From: Aristolochia californica
Lineage: Eukaryota; Streptophyta; Magnoliopsida; Piperales; Aristolochiaceae
Direction: 5' to 3'
DNA length: 64,000 bases
Assembly (NCBI GenBank): GCA_029961685.1
Contig: JARWKL010000002.1
Span: forward strand, 25,946,908-26,010,907
The translations under genes and the position numbers were made by a program. The notes beneath the pieces were generated by a model. The model was given only the letters and a program-made list of their open reading frames with translations, was not told the origin of the DNA and did not search any database. Shown one piece after another: positions 61,701-64,000 of the stretch. Every line of letters starts with the position of its first letter. The first letter of the stretch is position 1.

Positions 61701-64000
61701 TTGTAAGGGAAGAAAATTATTTCACGCACTAAAAATGAACTCCAAAGTTTTGTTATTCATGTTTGGGAAATTTCACTAGTACCACCCCTAATAGCTTGGG
61801 GGAATTTTATTAGAAAGAGATTTTTAATTGATCATAACATGTTTTAAATGTGGTGGGTATGCATGCCAGAAACATGTTGAAGATGGAAATAACCTAGTGA
61901 TCCAAAAACTTCAAGGTGTAGAAAAAATTAAATTCTCAAGTTAACGTATGGTTGGATATTTACAAGAGCCAAACATCCCAGTTTTTGCCTATCCTTCAAG
62001 ATTAGAGATACTTTTTGGAATTATCTCTCTCAGCATTTAGGCATTTCCATATTGGATGTTCAATCTTTTTTTCAAATCCAAACTTGTCCTACATTTCTCG
62101 TAAGCAAAATGAAAATTTTAAACTTCATGTATGCAAAAAAATTTCAAAACAATAATAAATATAGGTGAAGAAAATTATACCACGCACAAAAATGAACTCC
62201 AAAGTTTGGTTATCCATGTTTGGGAAATTCCACTAGTACAAACCCTAATAGCTTCGTGGAATTTTATAAGAAAGAGATTTCTAATTGATCCTAACATGTT
62301 TTAAATGTGGTGGGTATGCTTGCAAGAAACAAGTTGAAAATGCAAATGACAAAATGATCCTAAAATTTCAAGGAGTAGAAAAAATTAAATTCTCAAGTTT
62401 ATGTGTGGTTGGATATTTACCTGAGCCAAACAAAACACTTTTAGCCCATCCTTCAAAATCAAAGATACTTTTTGGAATTATCTCTCTCAGCATTTGTGCA
62501 TTTCTATTTTTGATGTTCAATTTTTTTTTCAAATCCAAACTTGTCCCACTTTTCTCGTAAACAAAATGAAAAATTTAGAGTTCATGTATGCAAAAAAAAA
62601 ATTAAAACTATAATAAATGTAAGTGAAAAAAATTATTTCACGCACTAAAAATGAACTCCAAAGTTTTGTTATCCATGTTTGGGAAATTCCACTAGTACAA
62701 CCCCTAATAGCATGGTGGAATTTTAAAAGAAAGAGATATCTAATTGATCCTAACATGTTTTAAATGTGGTGTGTATACATTCCAGAAACATATTGAAGAT
62801 GCAAATGACCTAATGATCCAAAAACCTCAAGGAGTAGAAAAAATTAAATTCTCAAGTTAACGTGTGGTTGGTTATTTTCAAGCGCCAAAAACCCACTTTT
62901 TACCTATCCTTCAAAATCAGAGATACTTTTTGGAATTATCTCTCTCAGCATTTGTGCATTTCCGGTTTGGATGTTCAATTTTTTTTTCAAATCCAAACTT
63001 GTCCCACTTTTCTCGTAAACAAAATGAAAATTTTAGAGTTCAGGTATGCAAAAAAAAAATTAAAAACTATAATAAAAGTAAGTGAAGAAAATTTTTTCGT
63101 GCACTATAAATGAATTCCAAAGTTTTGTTATCTATGGTTGGGAAATTCCACAAGTAATACTCCTAATAGCATGGTGGAATTTTATGAGAAAGAGAAATCT
63201 AATTGATACTAACATATTTTAAATGTGGTGGTTAGGCATGCAAGAAACATGTTGAAGATGCAATTGACCTAATGATCCAAAAACATCAAAGAGTAGAAAA
63301 AATTAAATTCTCAAGTTAACGTTTATTAGGATATTTACCAAAGCCAAACAATCCACTTTTTGCCTATCCTTCAAAATCAGAGATACTTTTTTTATTTAAA
63401 TCTCTCAGCATTTGTGCTTTTTCATTTTGGATGTTCAATCGTTTTTCATATCCAAACATGTCCAACTTTCCTAGTAAACAAAATGAAAATTTTAGACTTC
63501 ATGTATGAAAAAAAAATTTGAAAACTATATTCAATGTAAGCGAAGAAAATTATTTCACTCACTAAAAATGAACACCAAAGTTTTGTTATCCATGTTTTGA
63601 AAATTCCACTAGTACAACCCCTAATAACTTGGTGGAATTTTATAAGAAAGAGATTTCTACTTGATCCGAACATGTTTTAAATGTGGTGGGTATGCATGCC
63701 AGAAACATGTTGAAGATGCAATTGACCTAATGATCAAAAAATTTCAAGGAGTAGAAAAAATTAAATTCTTAAGTTAACGTGTGGTTGGAGATTTACAAGA
63801 GCCAAACAACCCAGTTTTTGCCTATCCTTCAAAATCAGAGATACGTTTTGGAATTATCTCTCTCAGTATTTGTGCATTTCCATTTTGGATGTTCAATCTT
63901 TTTTCCAAATCCTAACTTCTCCCATTTTTCTCATAAACAAAATAGAAATTTTAGAGTTCAAGTATGCAAAAAAATTTGAAAACCATAATAAATGTAAGTG

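Larger units (their letters stand above)
56331..64000 (+). repeat. Satellite block F: short monomers with nested higher-order structure
   Basis: Landmarks near 56406, 56863, 57633, 58090, 58549, 59317, 59775, 60149, 60604, 61371, 61830, 62287, 62746, 63205 and 63663. Plain steps are 455-459 bp. Three steps of about 768 bp each contain one full and one truncated unit of about 311 bp. One step of 374 bp holds an 84-bp deletion. Units are short-type, like block A, with TGTCCCACTTTTCTCGTAAAC and no 180-bp segment. No gene is visible, and the array runs off the window edge. Confidence 0.94.

Overview
This window is almost wholly one AT-rich tandem satellite family with no supportable host gene, RNA gene or CRISPR array. 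The one clear exception is a broken LTR retrotransposon of plant type at about 3236-6645. That element carries the purine tracts and the GAGGACAATGT and TTGCTAGGGACTAGCAA motifs I associate with plant Ty3/gypsy elements of the Athila/Tat group. The window therefore suggests a flowering-plant nuclear genome, in a heterochromatic (pericentromeric, subtelomeric or knob-like) satellite locus. I cannot name the species.

Layout. Block A (1-3235, + orientation) is about seven 457-bp 'short' monomers. The truncated retroelement (minus strand) follows. Block C (6646-10167, +) is short monomers that, from about 8.3 kb, grade into an intermediate form with about 12 extra bases. Block D (10168-18063, +) is twelve 'long' monomers of about 670 bp; they differ from short ones mainly by a 180-bp segment plus smaller extra stretches. 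At 18063/18064 orientation flips abruptly. Block E (18064-56330, -) holds about 57 long monomers, mostly 670-680 bp. At 56330/56331 orientation flips back and, at the same point, monomer type returns to short. Block F (56331-64000, +) is short monomers with three recurrent truncated copies.

Higher-order structure is visible by shared diagnostic variants: a 5-monomer period near 2.29 kb in blocks A/C, a 5-monomer period near 3.43 kb at about 25.4-32.2 kb, three 884-bp units at 38.0-40.6 kb, a 6-monomer period near 4.0 kb at 41.3-52.5 kb, and mixed 1.68, 2.06, 3.06 and 5.42 kb offsets in block F. Poly-G/poly-C tracts of up to 34 or more pure bases recur at one fixed place in long monomers. Several internal deletion junctions are recognisable, one of which carries telomere-like (TTTAGGG) filler.

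The short open frames throughout the satellite mostly begin at GTG or TTG, overlap in two frames and are broken in sister monomers; I treat them as by-products of the repeat. Nothing here looks like a gene system. The interest lies in array architecture: the short-to-long transition, the two inversion joins, the hypervariable G/C tract, a conserved ACATGT/GCATGC dyad, and the repeated CTCTCG-type motif in the LTR. All repeat periods were read by eye from landmark positions, so boundaries are good to a few bases at clean joins and to tens of bases elsewhere.
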